Part shown: piece after piece, positions 8,492 through 16,093 of the stretch | How the letters are laid out: each line of letters opens with the position of its first letter | How positions within the stretch are numbered: the stretch's first letter is position 1 | Assembly: GCA_900314985.1 (NCBI GenBank) | Contig: OMXL01000005.1 | Span: forward strand, 1-64,000 | Length of the DNA stretch: 64,000 nucleotides | Source: an uncultured Prevotellaceae bacterium | GTDB lineage: Bacteria > Bacteroidota > Bacteroidia > Bacteroidales > Bacteroidaceae | Reading direction: 5' to 3' | Translations under genes and position numbers: made by a program | Notes under the pieces: model-generated | Database searches by the model: none | Told to the model about the DNA's origin: nothing | The model's input: only the letters and a program-made list of their open reading frames with translations

Positions 8492-9462
8492 AGTAGCATA
8501 TCCATAAATTTGTTTAACCTCCAATAATCACCATCTTCAATGCTCTCAGACTTCACAATGCCATTTTCAACAACTCTTATATGGCTCTTGCCGATGTCAG
8601 CATCTGCTTCGATGTATATCACCCGTTTGGCTTTTTCCAGTTCTTTCTCTGTAGTGGATGTCACCTTCATGGTCACAACCACGATAGGAGTTCCCGATTT
8701 GGTCTTTTTGCTGACCAGTGGAGTTATATGCTCGTCGTTAAAGCCAAAGCCTACCACAAGAAACGATGATGCCTTCTTGATGGCATCGTCCGATTTCTGC
8801 ATCAGTTCCCTATATGGGCTGTTGTGAGTTGTCCTATACTTATTCTTACCAGGTGGAATCATTATCGGGTCATAGCTAAAGTCTGTGTAAAGTTTCCTCA
8901 CCTCATGGTCTACATCAAACCAATCAAGCGATCCGTGGACTTTCATCAGATTGATGATGTCCTTACCCTGAAACTTCCCTTCATCAAACTCTGACAGTTC
9001 CTGCTGGTCAAAACCATCAGTATAGTGCAGACCGTTATAGCCCCAGACGTATTCTAATATCCTGTCATAGTTTGTCGACACCACATTCATAACTTTCGGA
9101 TGCGGGTCATGACAAAACTGCGTCAATCGACAGATACCCTCAAATTCATCGCTATTCTTCAGCAGTTTCTCTTTAGCTTTAAGGTCTGCAGCACTGACCA
9201 CATCACGTATAATCTTTCTGATTTTCGGAAGGTCTGCTTCATACTTTTCTTTACCTAGCTCTACTTCAAGGTCGGTACATGTCTTGTCAAAAGTAGGCAA
9301 TAACTTCCCTATTTCATCTTTTAATTGAGACATGCCAGGAAGTCCGAAGCCAATAGTTGCCCCAGATCCCCAAATCACCAAAGGCGGCTCATTGAGGTAG
9401 CTCTGTACCGTTTTGTATATTTCGTCCATATCCATGTTGGTATTATATATAATCTCTCCCAT
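8488..9462 (-). CDS. SIR2-family NAD-hydrolase effector
   Basis: The 324-residue protein shows SIR2-like nucleotide-binding features: GSGATIGFGLPG at about 32-43, STNYDRILEYVWG at about 129-141 (the Asn/Asp of the active site) and MKVHGSLDWFDV with the catalytic His. The C-terminal VVGFGFNDEH motif is typical of defence SIR2 proteins (SIR2_2 group). Such enzymes degrade NAD+ when activated, causing abortive infection (established). The gene overlaps herA by ATGA and follows the lipase gene by 28 bp. An internal Met at residue 10 is an alternative start. Confidence 0.88.
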   Translation of the reverse strand: MGEIIYNTNMDMDEIYKTVQSYLNEPPLVIWGSGATIGFGLPGMSQLKDEIGKLLPTFDKTCTDLEVELGKEKYEADLPKIRKIIRDVVSAADLKAKEKLLKNSDEFEGICRLTQFCHDPHPKVMNVVSTNYDRILEYVWGYNGLHYTDGFDQQELSEFDEGKFQGKDIINLMKVHGSLDWFDVDHEVRKLYTDFSYDPIMIPPGKNKYRTTHNSPYRELMQKSDDAIKKASSFLVVGFGFNDEHITPLVSKKTKSGTPIVVVTMKVTSTTEKELEKAKRVIYIEADADIGKSHIRVVENGIVKSESIEDGDYWRLNKFMDMLL

Positions 9463-9490
9463 ACTTCATCTTCTTCCAAGCACCGCATGC

Positions 9491-10900
9491 CTATGCCGTG
9501 ACCAACTTCACTACCCTCAGCTCATGTCCTCCATTAATCTCCTCATTCAGTTGCTTCAGCCCATGAGACTTGTTTCCCTTAACTGATTTGACATATTTGA
9601 TGGTAGGTATCAAGTAGCCTAACCTCGACACAGGGTCGTGTAGTGAACAGATGTGTCTGATGTGGCACTTCATGTTTCCTTGCAGATGGCAGGGAATCGT
9701 GTTGAGTGTGTTTTGCGACAGACCAGCAGAGTTATACCCAAACCCATGCAGGAGTTCGCTGTTTAATGACGCACAAGAGTACTGCATCAACCCGCCCCCT
9801 AACGAATGTCCAAACACGAATATTCGTCTGCCAGAAAAACTCTTCATCACTTCTTGCAAGATAGCAACAGACGCAAAATACGTTCTCGATGGTACGTTGA
9901 AATACTGGAACACATCAGTCAAGCCATTCTGCACCATTACCTTTCGTCCTGTCGCTGATGAAATATCGACTCTTGTTCCTGCAAACGACAGGCATATTAT
10001 CTTCCCTGATGTACCCTTATGGTCAAACAGTGCAACAGACAGACCATGCTTGTTTTTCAAGTCAAGTTGCATGTTATCGGGTTTGTATTTGGTTTTGATG
10101 AAGTTTGTCGCATGCTTTTTGGAAATCACTGAGGGCATGATACCCACAGTTCCATCACGCAAGAATCTGTATGGGAATTCAGCGAAAGCAGCACCCACTT
10201 TTTCTACATAGTTGAACTTACTGATTGTTTTCTTTCCAATCGTAGGAACCCCTCTTGTAAATGCCGCAACTGCCTCAATAAATAACTTCGGTGCTCTCGG
10301 TATATACCTGAGTGCCTTGAAATAGTCTTTCCACGTATAACCGATAAGTTTGCATCCATTGTAGGCCAGTTCATAAACATCTTTGTCTTGCTTAGTGACA
10401 AAGCAGTACACATCCCACAGCCTGTCAACTATCAAATATGAACAACCCATGACTTGGAGACCTCGTGCTCCTCGGTTAGTCGGATAAAGAGAATACTGCC
10501 ACCAGCGCCAGGTTCGCAATGCCCTTCTTGATATGTCATCAATGGGAAATCCCCTATCATTCAGTGCTCTGTATAACGTTTGGTTCCCATCCAAGAACTG
10601 GTTATAGTTGCTAAGAAAATCTTGGAATGTACTATATAATTCATCAATGTCATTTTCTTCGTGGTCATATAGAATGCTTCCTATCCTTATCTCAATATCA
10701 TCATCTAAGAGCGAGTCATCTGCCGCATTTGGTTCTGTAATAAAGCCTTCCAGCCTTAATGCTATCTGATTGAATACTTCCGCATATCTCGAATAGCTCT
10801 CTGCAAGACTTGGGACTTGTTCAATGCCACCCACGCCCAAGTCGCTGAACAGTATGTCACCTTCCAGATTTATATTATTCCACCGCATATACCCAATCAA
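9491..10900 (-). CDS. Class-3 lipase-like alpha/beta hydrolase
   Basis: The C-terminal half carries the lipase nucleophile elbow VFGHSLGGGLMQY (about residues 362-375) after an ICLSFAGTR oxyanion-type strand, matching the Lipase_3 fold. Asp and His candidates follow (SLHDPVSRLGY and a late His). The N-terminal 180 residues are unrecognised and Trp-rich. There is no signal peptide, so it is probably cytosolic. It is the first gene of the five-gene defence operon, 28 bp upstream of SIR2, so it may act as a second effector that attacks membrane lipids. That role is inference. The start could also be the Met at residue 5. Confidence 0.75.
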   Translation of the reverse strand: MIGYMRWNNINLEGDILFSDLGVGGIEQVPSLAESYSRYAEVFNQIALRLEGFITEPNAADDSLLDDDIEIRIGSILYDHEENDIDELYSTFQDFLSNYNQFLDGNQTLYRALNDRGFPIDDISRRALRTWRWWQYSLYPTNRGARGLQVMGCSYLIVDRLWDVYCFVTKQDKDVYELAYNGCKLIGYTWKDYFKALRYIPRAPKLFIEAVAAFTRGVPTIGKKTISKFNYVEKVGAAFAEFPYRFLRDGTVGIMPSVISKKHATNFIKTKYKPDNMQLDLKNKHGLSVALFDHKGTSGKIICLSFAGTRVDISSATGRKVMVQNGLTDVFQYFNVPSRTYFASVAILQEVMKSFSGRRIFVFGHSLGGGLMQYSCASLNSELLHGFGYNSAGLSQNTLNTIPCHLQGNMKCHIRHICSLHDPVSRLGYLIPTIKYVKSVKGNKSHGLKQLNEEINGGHELRVVKLVTA

Positions 10901-10903
10901 CCT

Positions 10904-11299
10904 TTATATCCGACAGTTTTTTACACCCTTAACTATTAACCTTGAACCATTAACCAGGATGTATCCCAAGATACATCCGAGGGTATTATGCATCACATCG
11001 TCAACCTCAGAGAATCCTCTCATGAAAAAGAACTGGAGTGCCTCAATGGTTACAGAGATACCACAGCCTATCAAGAGGACTTTCCACCATGTCACTTGTT
11101 TGAAAGCGATACTTAAGAGTAAACCAACAGGGATGAACACCACTACATTCATTATATTCTCTGGAAGAAGATCCGCCCTTTCCTCTTCTATCGCCTTATA
11201 ACACCAGAAAGGATGGAAGTCATATTTCCTTAACTCACTTGTTGTTCTGAAGAAGACTGTTGAGCAGAACAGGAGGAAGATATACTCGACCAGGTAAGA
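10904..11299 (-). pseudogene. VanZ-family membrane protein, 5'-truncated
   Basis: Codons continuous with a VanZ-like protein run from about 11299 (YLVEYIFLLF ...) through VVFIPVGLLL and a second helix pair to a stop at 10904. The 5' end is replaced by REP/RAYT sequence, and the reading frame there belongs to the RAYT fragment instead. An ATG at 11152 would give only 82 residues and lose the first membrane helix. The 3' end is also altered by a heptamer repeat (10926-10953). It is probably a decayed gene. Confidence 0.7.
10926..10953 (+). repeat. Heptanucleotide repeat (CC/CT-nnnAA family)
   Basis: Four consecutive 7-bp units, CCCTTAA CTATTAA CCTTGAA CCATTAA, lie inside the end of the VanZ relic. 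Confidence 0.6.
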
Positions 11300-11429
11300 G
11301 GTACCCGTCCCCCCGTTCCTATCACGTGATAGATACCAGTGCCTGATGTTTGTCTCGCTCGCCTTGGCATTCTCAACTATTGATAATTGCTGACTCCTAT
11401 TATTCGTGAAACAGGTACCCGTCCCCCCG
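11300..11429 (-). mobile_element. REP - RAYT start - REP mosaic
   Basis: On the minus strand a REP (11394-11429) is followed by a fixed spacer and an ATG at 11370. This opens a RAYT start of 17 residues (MPRRARQTSGTGIYHV) that breaks into a second, shorter REP copy (11300-11319). The spacer and REP are near-identical to those at 15.96-16.02 kb. Confidence 0.65.
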
Positions 11430-11687
11430 TTCTCCTTTAATTGCCATTCCTATCGTATCCTCACGTTCACGAATGAGCAGATGAATATGATTCGTCATCA
11501 GACAGTAAGCATAAAGGATATAGTTTCTTCCAAAGGGAGTGCCATCAGGCTCATACGACAGAGCCATCATATCCAAGGTATTAAGAAACTGGTAATAGTC
11601 CTCCTGCTCTTCAAAAATATTCTGGTGATTTATACCACGCATCATCACATGATATATACTCCTATTATTCGTGAAACAGGTACCCGT
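11400..11687 (-). pseudogene. RAYT transposase central fragment with HUH motif
   Basis: The fragment encodes YHVMMRGINHQNIFEE ... ILYAYCLMTNHIHLLIRE, the N-terminal motif and the MxNHxH motif of REP-associated (Y1) transposases. It has no start of its own: the 5' end is a REP (11659-11693) and the 3' end is another REP (11394-11429). The catalytic Tyr and C-terminus are missing. The open frame is fused to the end of the neighbouring cargo gene. Confidence 0.75.
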
Positions 11688-11693
11688 CCCCCC
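11659..11693. repeat. REP element copy
   Basis: This is a direct repeat of 11394-11429. The core CAGGTACCCGTCC can fold on itself with G-U pairs in RNA. Confidence 0.55.
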
Positions 11694-11942
11694 GGTCCAC
11701 GCAATCAACCCTTTTGCAATGTCTGCCAGAGATAGTTTTAGTTTTTCTACTTCTTCACCTTCTACTGTTTCCAATTGTTCAAGACTATTCATCATCCTCG
11801 TTATAAGGGTGATGTAAAAGTCATCCTGTCTGTCCTTAAATTCAAATGCCAAAGCAGTATCAACATGATAAGCTTTCATCATCTCGTATGCCTCAGCATC
11901 AATAAATGCCTGTCTCAGAATCTGCTCCATATAATTAGGCAT
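11688..11942 (-). pseudogene. Helical protein of unknown function, 3' end replaced by REP
   Basis: About 85 residues starting MPNYMEQILRQAF; the protein is predicted helical and acidic (VEGEEVEKLKLSLAD). It overlaps the upstream nuclease gene by 8 bp, so it was the last gene of the MBL operon. After GLIAWTGG the frame enters REP and then RAYT sequence, so the natural C-terminus is lost or was close by. I do not recognise the family. Confidence 0.55.
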
Positions 11943-12759
11943 TGGGCAATTGTGCTAACACATTCTCGTAAAGGGCCTGCAAGCCTGCAATAGGCACAAA
12001 AAACACCCTAATATTGGGATAGGTAGCGAACAAGTCATTTGGAAGCTTCGCTAATTGCTTTGATGTGAAAGCACTATCTATTATTGCGACTGCGGTGAAA
12101 AGCTTCTGATAGGTCACAGTATTAAAAGGCTCTGCATATCTATAAATCTGTTTATACTCTACCTTTAACCCCAGGTCTTTACATCTTGTTAGGAGATAAT
12201 TAATACTTTCTGCAGCCCTTGATACGCGGTCTTTATCTGCATCTATTACAGCATCGATAAACACACACTGCTCTTTTCCTGCTTTATAACCTTTTTTGTT
12301 AGGATAGTGACCAGATGGTACGGTGGCTCTTACTTTTGCCTCAAAGGAGAACATTGTATCATTTGGATTAGCACCATTCGGATCAGACTTGAAAACCAAA
12401 ACATCTGTATATGGGCTAGCAGCATCTTTCTTATCTTTCAACTGCCATTTCATGGGGCACACATTGACATCAGGGTGCCATACTTCGCGAGCAAGATAAT
12501 ATGTCAAAATCTCACCAAAATCTCCTGCTTTCACATCTGCTGTTTTAGGGAGTCTTTCCTCAATCTCCTGTTTCCTGGTTGTTCCAAATTCATTTACTAT
12601 CTCTACCAACTTTTCCTCTTTGATATACGCTTCTCGAAATGGCACAAGACATTCGCTAACAAACTGCGCAGTTTTTGTGTCATCAAACACGTATGCAGTA
12701 ATTCCCAATGCTGCATACGTGGTATTATCTTTGATGAAGTATTTATCAATGAATGGCAT
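11935..12759 (-). CDS. PD-(D/E)XK-type nuclease, possibly HamA/DUF1837-like
   Basis: This 274-residue protein has a conserved-looking core at about residues 77-140: GDFGEILTYYLAREV, then KWQLKDKKDAASPYTDVLVFK, then MFSFEAKVRAT. The series Glu (GE), Asp (TDV) and ExK (EAK) is the arrangement of restriction-like nucleases. It recalls HamA (DUF1837) of Hachiman, but no HamB helicase is nearby. The gene is 1 bp downstream of the HA-domain gene and overlaps the next by 8 bp. It is inferred to be the DNA-cleaving subunit of the six-gene operon. Confidence 0.65.
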   Translation of the reverse strand: MPFIDKYFIKDNTTYAALGITAYVFDDTKTAQFVSECLVPFREAYIKEEKLVEIVNEFGTTRKQEIEERLPKTADVKAGDFGEILTYYLAREVWHPDVNVCPMKWQLKDKKDAASPYTDVLVFKSDPNGANPNDTMFSFEAKVRATVPSGHYPNKKGYKAGKEQCVFIDAVIDADKDRVSRAAESINYLLTRCKDLGLKVEYKQIYRYAEPFNTVTYQKLFTAVAIIDSAFTSKQLAKLPNDLFATYPNIRVFFVPIAGLQALYENVLAQLPNA

Positions 12760-12760
12760 A

Positions 12761-13024
12761 TTAAAAACCTTTTACTGTAGCCTTCAGCCGTCTATTGATA
12801 CTGATTAACTCTTTTGTACTCCTCACACAAAGATAATAGCCTTTCAAATAGCCCACTCTTTCTTGCTTCATTTCTCCACTATTGAGGAGCTGCCTATTAT
12901 GCTTGAGCCAGTTATAATACTTGTACTGTTCTTCTGGGTCATGCTTGGAAGGGTTACGGTGGTTGGTTTCAATGAAGCGTTTTACCTCATTGTATTTGGC
13001 CAACCACTTCTCATCCTGCGTCAT
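12761..13024 (-). CDS. Small helicase-associated (HA) domain-like protein
   Basis: The 87 residues show the pattern W-x3-Y-x3-K-x-F-x4-HRNP ... YNWLKHNRQLLNSG ... RVGYLKGY. This is the signature of the helicase-associated domain (PF03457 type), a small three-helix DNA-binding unit. A single HA domain as a free protein is unusual; such domains normally sit at the end of helicases in tandem. It lies between the MBL gene and the nuclease gene with 1-10 bp gaps, so it may supply DNA binding to the complex (inference). Confidence 0.65.
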   Translation of the reverse strand: MTQDEKWLAKYNEVKRFIETNHRNPSKHDPEEQYKYYNWLKHNRQLLNSGEMKQERVGYLKGYYLCVRSTKELISINRRLKATVKGF

Positions 13025-13034
13025 ATACTTACGA

Positions 13035-14324
13035 CTAATCTTCTAACGAGTCTAAATACTCTTTCTCTATTCGCTTTGCAGAGCCAAAGTATTCCGTCCG
13101 CCATGTATCATCCTCAGAATCAATAATTATCCGGCTTCGAATAATACCCAACTGCGGCTTGAATTCAATAATTTCCTCCGTAGTTTCATTCATAATCTTT
13201 CGGAACGTACGATTCTCCTCGTTATTTTTCATTCTCAAAAGGCTCGTTGTAGTAACGTATAGATTCTTCGAATGACCATAGTATTTACGTAACATAACAG
13301 CTTTGGGCAGCACGTTAGATCCTATTATCCACGAAGTGAGTTTTGAAACAGCATCAGGTTTTATGTGCTTTTGAATGAAATACTCATAGTATCCCGTTTC
13401 AGAACCATGATGTGGGATTTTATAAAGATTTGCCACAACATTATCCATACATTCACAATCTGAAGCACTTTGCCATCCACCATCAGGCGATTTCTTTTGA
13501 TCATGTTCCAGGTCTGCACCAAGAATTACATTATGCCCTTTTATTTTCAATAGCATAGCAACGCAACGGTCGTTAACTTCAACCTTTTTTGCGTCTTTGT
13601 ATTTCAGAAGATCCTCAACCTCTTCAACCGATGTAGTTTCATTATCGAGCTTTTCAGTAATCAAATCTTCAAATGAGGCAAATATCTCTTCCTCAACAAT
13701 TGAGGCCTCCTCTATAGATGTCTGATCTATTTTTTTTAGCTGGGCAACCTGCCCTACCACTTTATGAAGTTTTTCTTGGGCATTTGCCAATTCTTTATTA
13801 AACTTTTCTATTTCTATTGAGGAGGGACTAAGCGCAAAACATTCAGTTCCATTTTTGTTGAATATCATCTTGTCTTGCTCAACCCTCTTGATTTTGATGC
13901 CTTTCTCATTAGCTTTGTTTATAGTATCGCGAAGTTCAGTCAATTTGCTAGATTTACCCGTGTAATTACATTTCTCCATCATTTCATATATGAACTTCTC
14001 ACGGTCATCCGCACAAGATAGAGCTAGTACTGTCTTGTTAGAGCAAGCCTCAATAAGTTTCGAAAGGCCTAGAATATGGTCTTCATGCCAGTGTGTACAT
14101 ACGACATATAACAGTTGTTCATCAACTTTTACGCCTATTTCTTCCAGATATGAAAGAGCTACACATTCACCGTTCATTGGATTGGTACAGCTGTCAACTA
14201 CAGCCCACATGTTATTCCCAATATGAATGATAATGGTTTCTCCAAATCCAGTAGTACCACCAATTAGTGTTACCTCTGCTTCATTAAGGGCGGGCGCATC
14301 CAGTTTCTCATTTATTCCAACCAT
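13035..14324 (-). CDS. MBL-fold metallohydrolase with inserted coiled coil
   Basis: The 429-residue metallo-beta-lactamase fold has the metal site HxHxDH at residues 78-83 (THWHEDH), an Asp ligand in ILGADLEHD and a His pair in KIPHHGSETG, as in ComEC/RNase-type hydrolases. A charged, coiled-coil-like insert (about 190-260, including FNKELANAQEKLHKVV) splits the domain. All metal ligands are present, so it is likely an active phosphodiesterase or nuclease. It overlaps the 177-residue gene upstream by 13 bp. The operon context suggests a defence role. Confidence 0.75.
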   Translation of the reverse strand: MVGINEKLDAPALNEAEVTLIGGTTGFGETIIIHIGNNMWAVVDSCTNPMNGECVALSYLEEIGVKVDEQLLYVVCTHWHEDHILGLSKLIEACSNKTVLALSCADDREKFIYEMMEKCNYTGKSSKLTELRDTINKANEKGIKIKRVEQDKMIFNKNGTECFALSPSSIEIEKFNKELANAQEKLHKVVGQVAQLKKIDQTSIEEASIVEEEIFASFEDLITEKLDNETTSVEEVEDLLKYKDAKKVEVNDRCVAMLLKIKGHNVILGADLEHDQKKSPDGGWQSASDCECMDNVVANLYKIPHHGSETGYYEYFIQKHIKPDAVSKLTSWIIGSNVLPKAVMLRKYYGHSKNLYVTTTSLLRMKNNEENRTFRKIMNETTEEIIEFKPQLGIIRSRIIIDSEDDTWRTEYFGSAKRIEKEYLDSLED

Positions 14325-14845
14325 GATATGCCGTCAAACACTTTTCCAACTTCATCCTCCATTTCTTTTACTAAGATAGGAGAAGGAGGTGTTAACATCT
14401 GGAATCTTATCTCTGAGCGTTTCACCATCATCTTCTTCTCATTCTGAAACACCCCTACGGTCCAATAGAAAACTGCACCTTCTTCAAATTGATCCAAATT
14501 TGCTATTGTTACCTTGTGACGGTTAAAGCGAACGATTTTTTGATCCCTTCCTCTTTCTTTAAGCAGCTCTATTTTAGCCACGAAATTTTCACTGTCTTCA
14601 ATTTCGATTACCCTTCCTATCCACTGCTTGAAGTATTCTTGCGCACGTACTGTTATCTGGACAGGTACACTATTACCAGATTCCATTCCCTTATCTAGAG
14701 CATCTTTATCAAAAGTAGTATCTTGGGGAATATGCTTTATCATATTCCTCACCCTCTGCCACTCTTCAAAGCTGGATACACGAGTACTATAGTCTCTGTA
14801 GGAAGACCTTAGCTCAAGTTCAGAAAAGTCGTCAGTTCTTTTCAT
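14312..14845 (-). CDS. Unknown protein of the MBL operon (177 aa)
   Basis: I do not recognise this family. The sequence is soluble, with a middle part (about 60-150) that looks like a small beta-rich domain (VPVQITVRAQEYFKQW, EGAVFYWTVGVFQ) and a helical C-terminus. It is coupled at both ends: it shares the stop/start base with the 221-residue gene and overlaps the MBL gene by 13 bp. Constant overlap implies a fixed stoichiometric partner of these proteins. Confidence 0.6.
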   Translation of the reverse strand: MKRTDDFSELELRSSYRDYSTRVSSFEEWQRVRNMIKHIPQDTTFDKDALDKGMESGNSVPVQITVRAQEYFKQWIGRVIEIEDSENFVAKIELLKERGRDQKIVRFNRHKVTIANLDQFEEGAVFYWTVGVFQNEKKMMVKRSEIRFQMLTPPSPILVKEMEDEVGKVFDGISWLE

Positions 14846-15510
14846 TAGGCGTTCATCTTTTCGACGAGTTTGTCTACTATACTCTGGAACATATCGAAAT
14901 CCCGATCCAAATTATCTGTCAGCACTGATAGGGCATTTGCTACAGTTTGACCTACCTGCTCTAAATCATAATGATTATTGATGTTGAAGTCCACGCAATA
15001 TGGCGTATCTTTTACAATAGCAGGCTTTATCTGTATCATTCTCCTTTTTTCTTTAAAGGTCTCTGATCCAATATCTTCAATGGCAATGTTCCTTAATCGA
15101 GGATCATGGAAAGATGGTTCCCACATAGAAAGAGGAGCTAACTTTGCGCCAAAGTCATAGTATGATTTTTCGTCAGCCAAGTTATATACAGCGCCCCTGT
15201 TGATACCAACAGCTACTATAGGCATTTCAGAAAGCGCATTTAATGTACCCACAATCAGGTCACGCATCATTACAACCCTTTCTGCTTTCTTTATCTTGAA
15301 TTCACAACGCTTTGGGGTAACAGTCATTTCGAGCCAATCACCTACATGATAAGTTGATAATTGATCATTCACCAAAATTTTCTTTTCAGTTACATCAGCT
15401 TCGCTTATCAATCTCTTTTGTAACAACCAAAACGGATGGAAAATCATAGGATTAAAACCGCCTAACAGCACAACACTGTAAAATCCGTCTACATATCCCA
15501 GCTTAATCAT
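14845..15510 (-). CDS. Unknown protein, first gene of the MBL operon (221 aa)
   Basis: No family is recognised with confidence. The order of segments (an N-terminal sheet-like region, IVAVGINRGAVYNL, then DFNINNHYDLEQVGQTV and a terminal helix DMFQSIVDKLVEKM) loosely recalls the sporadic TIGR04255-type proteins, which occur as single genes beside defence genes; this is only an impression. It is the first gene of six tightly packed minus-strand genes ending at about 11.69 kb. Start ATG at 15510. Confidence 0.6.
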   Translation of the reverse strand: MIKLGYVDGFYSVVLLGGFNPMIFHPFWLLQKRLISEADVTEKKILVNDQLSTYHVGDWLEMTVTPKRCEFKIKKAERVVMMRDLIVGTLNALSEMPIVAVGINRGAVYNLADEKSYYDFGAKLAPLSMWEPSFHDPRLRNIAIEDIGSETFKEKRRMIQIKPAIVKDTPYCVDFNINNHYDLEQVGQTVANALSVLTDNLDRDFDMFQSIVDKLVEKMNA

Positions 15511-15586
15511 TTTAGTATACTAATTATCAGTCAATTGTCCAATGTTTACTATTATATGAGCCTTCTCTAGCTCTCTTATAGGGCTC

Positions 15587-15760
15587 TTACATCATCCTCC
15601 CTACCTCTTCCATCGCCCTCTTGATTTCTTCGAGAGAGGCGCTTCCTCACCACATCCTATACACATACACAGGTGTTATCAATTCCGGATCAAAGGAGCA
15701 GGAGCGGCCTTCGCATTCCATAAATTCCTTTAGCCTATCAATCATTGTCGTATCTGTCAT
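15587..15760 (-). pseudogene. Capsule-linked small protein with in-frame TGA
   Basis: Reading from ATG 15760 gives MTDTTMIDRLKEFMECEG ... TPVYVYRMW, then TGA, then GSASLEEIKRAMEE. It is a clear relative of the 56-residue gene at 32421-32591, which has YVYRCWGG at the same place, so a Gly codon has become TGA. Frame and length are otherwise kept, which points to a recent nonsense mutation. Confidence 0.7.
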
Positions 15761-15795
15761 AACCATGAACCTTGAATTCTTAACCATGAACCACC
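15761..15795 (+). repeat. Heptanucleotide repeat, five units
   Basis: Units AACCATG AACCTTG AATTCTT AACCATG AACCACC lie between and across the two small-gene relics. Confidence 0.65.
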
Positions 15796-15878
15796 ATTAC
15801 TTCTGGATCGAAGGAACAAGATTTCCCTTCACTCTCAATAAATGATTGCAGTCTTTCTTCTAATGATGAGTCCGTCAT
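15780..15878 (-). pseudogene. Second copy of the small protein, cut by heptamer repeat
   Basis: From ATG 15878 the frame gives MTDSSLEERLQSFIESEG ... CSFDPEV and then runs into the AACCATG-type heptamers at 15761-15795 and stops. It is a tandem paralogue of 15587-15760, with its C-terminal half replaced. Confidence 0.65.
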
Positions 15879-15955
15879 AATCATGAACCGTGAATCATTA
15901 ATCATGAACCATCAGTTGCCATGAACCATGAACCATGAACCCTGAACCATAAGTT
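15879..15955 (+). repeat. Heptanucleotide repeat, eleven units
   Basis: There are eleven consecutive 7-bp units (AATCATG, AACCGTG, AATCATT ... then ATGAACC x3, CTGAACC, ATAAGTT). This is the longest heptamer run in the window. It lies directly upstream of the second small-gene relic. Confidence 0.75.
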
Positions 15956-16018
15956 GCCTTGGCATTCTCAACTATTGATTATTGCTGACTCCTATTATTC
16001 GTGAAACAGGTACCCCCC
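15956..16018 (-). mobile_element. REP plus first codons of a RAYT
   Basis: The REP (15989-16018) and spacer are the same as at 11.37-11.43 kb. The RAYT ATG at 15965 keeps only about three codons before the heptamer array. Confidence 0.55.
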
Positions 16019-16023
16019 GGTCC

Positions 16024-16090
16024 TCAATTGAGGTCATCAATGAGACCACCAATGAGACCGCAATTGGGGCCATAATAGAGGTCATAATAG
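16024..16090 (+). repeat. Degenerate 12-bp-period repeat
   Basis: About six units of the type TCAATGAGACCA / TAATAGAGGTCA lie just beyond the 3' end of the AlbA-type gene. Confidence 0.5.
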
Positions 16091-16093
16091 GGT

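Noticed and set aside
11935-12759. Hachiman system
   Set aside because: The nuclease recalls HamA, but there is no HamB helicase in the operon; the free HA-domain protein is not a helicase.
15587-15760. Selenoprotein or recoded TGA
   Set aside because: The related gene has Gly at this position, not Cys, and no SECIS-like hairpin is evident just after the codon; a nonsense mutation is simpler.
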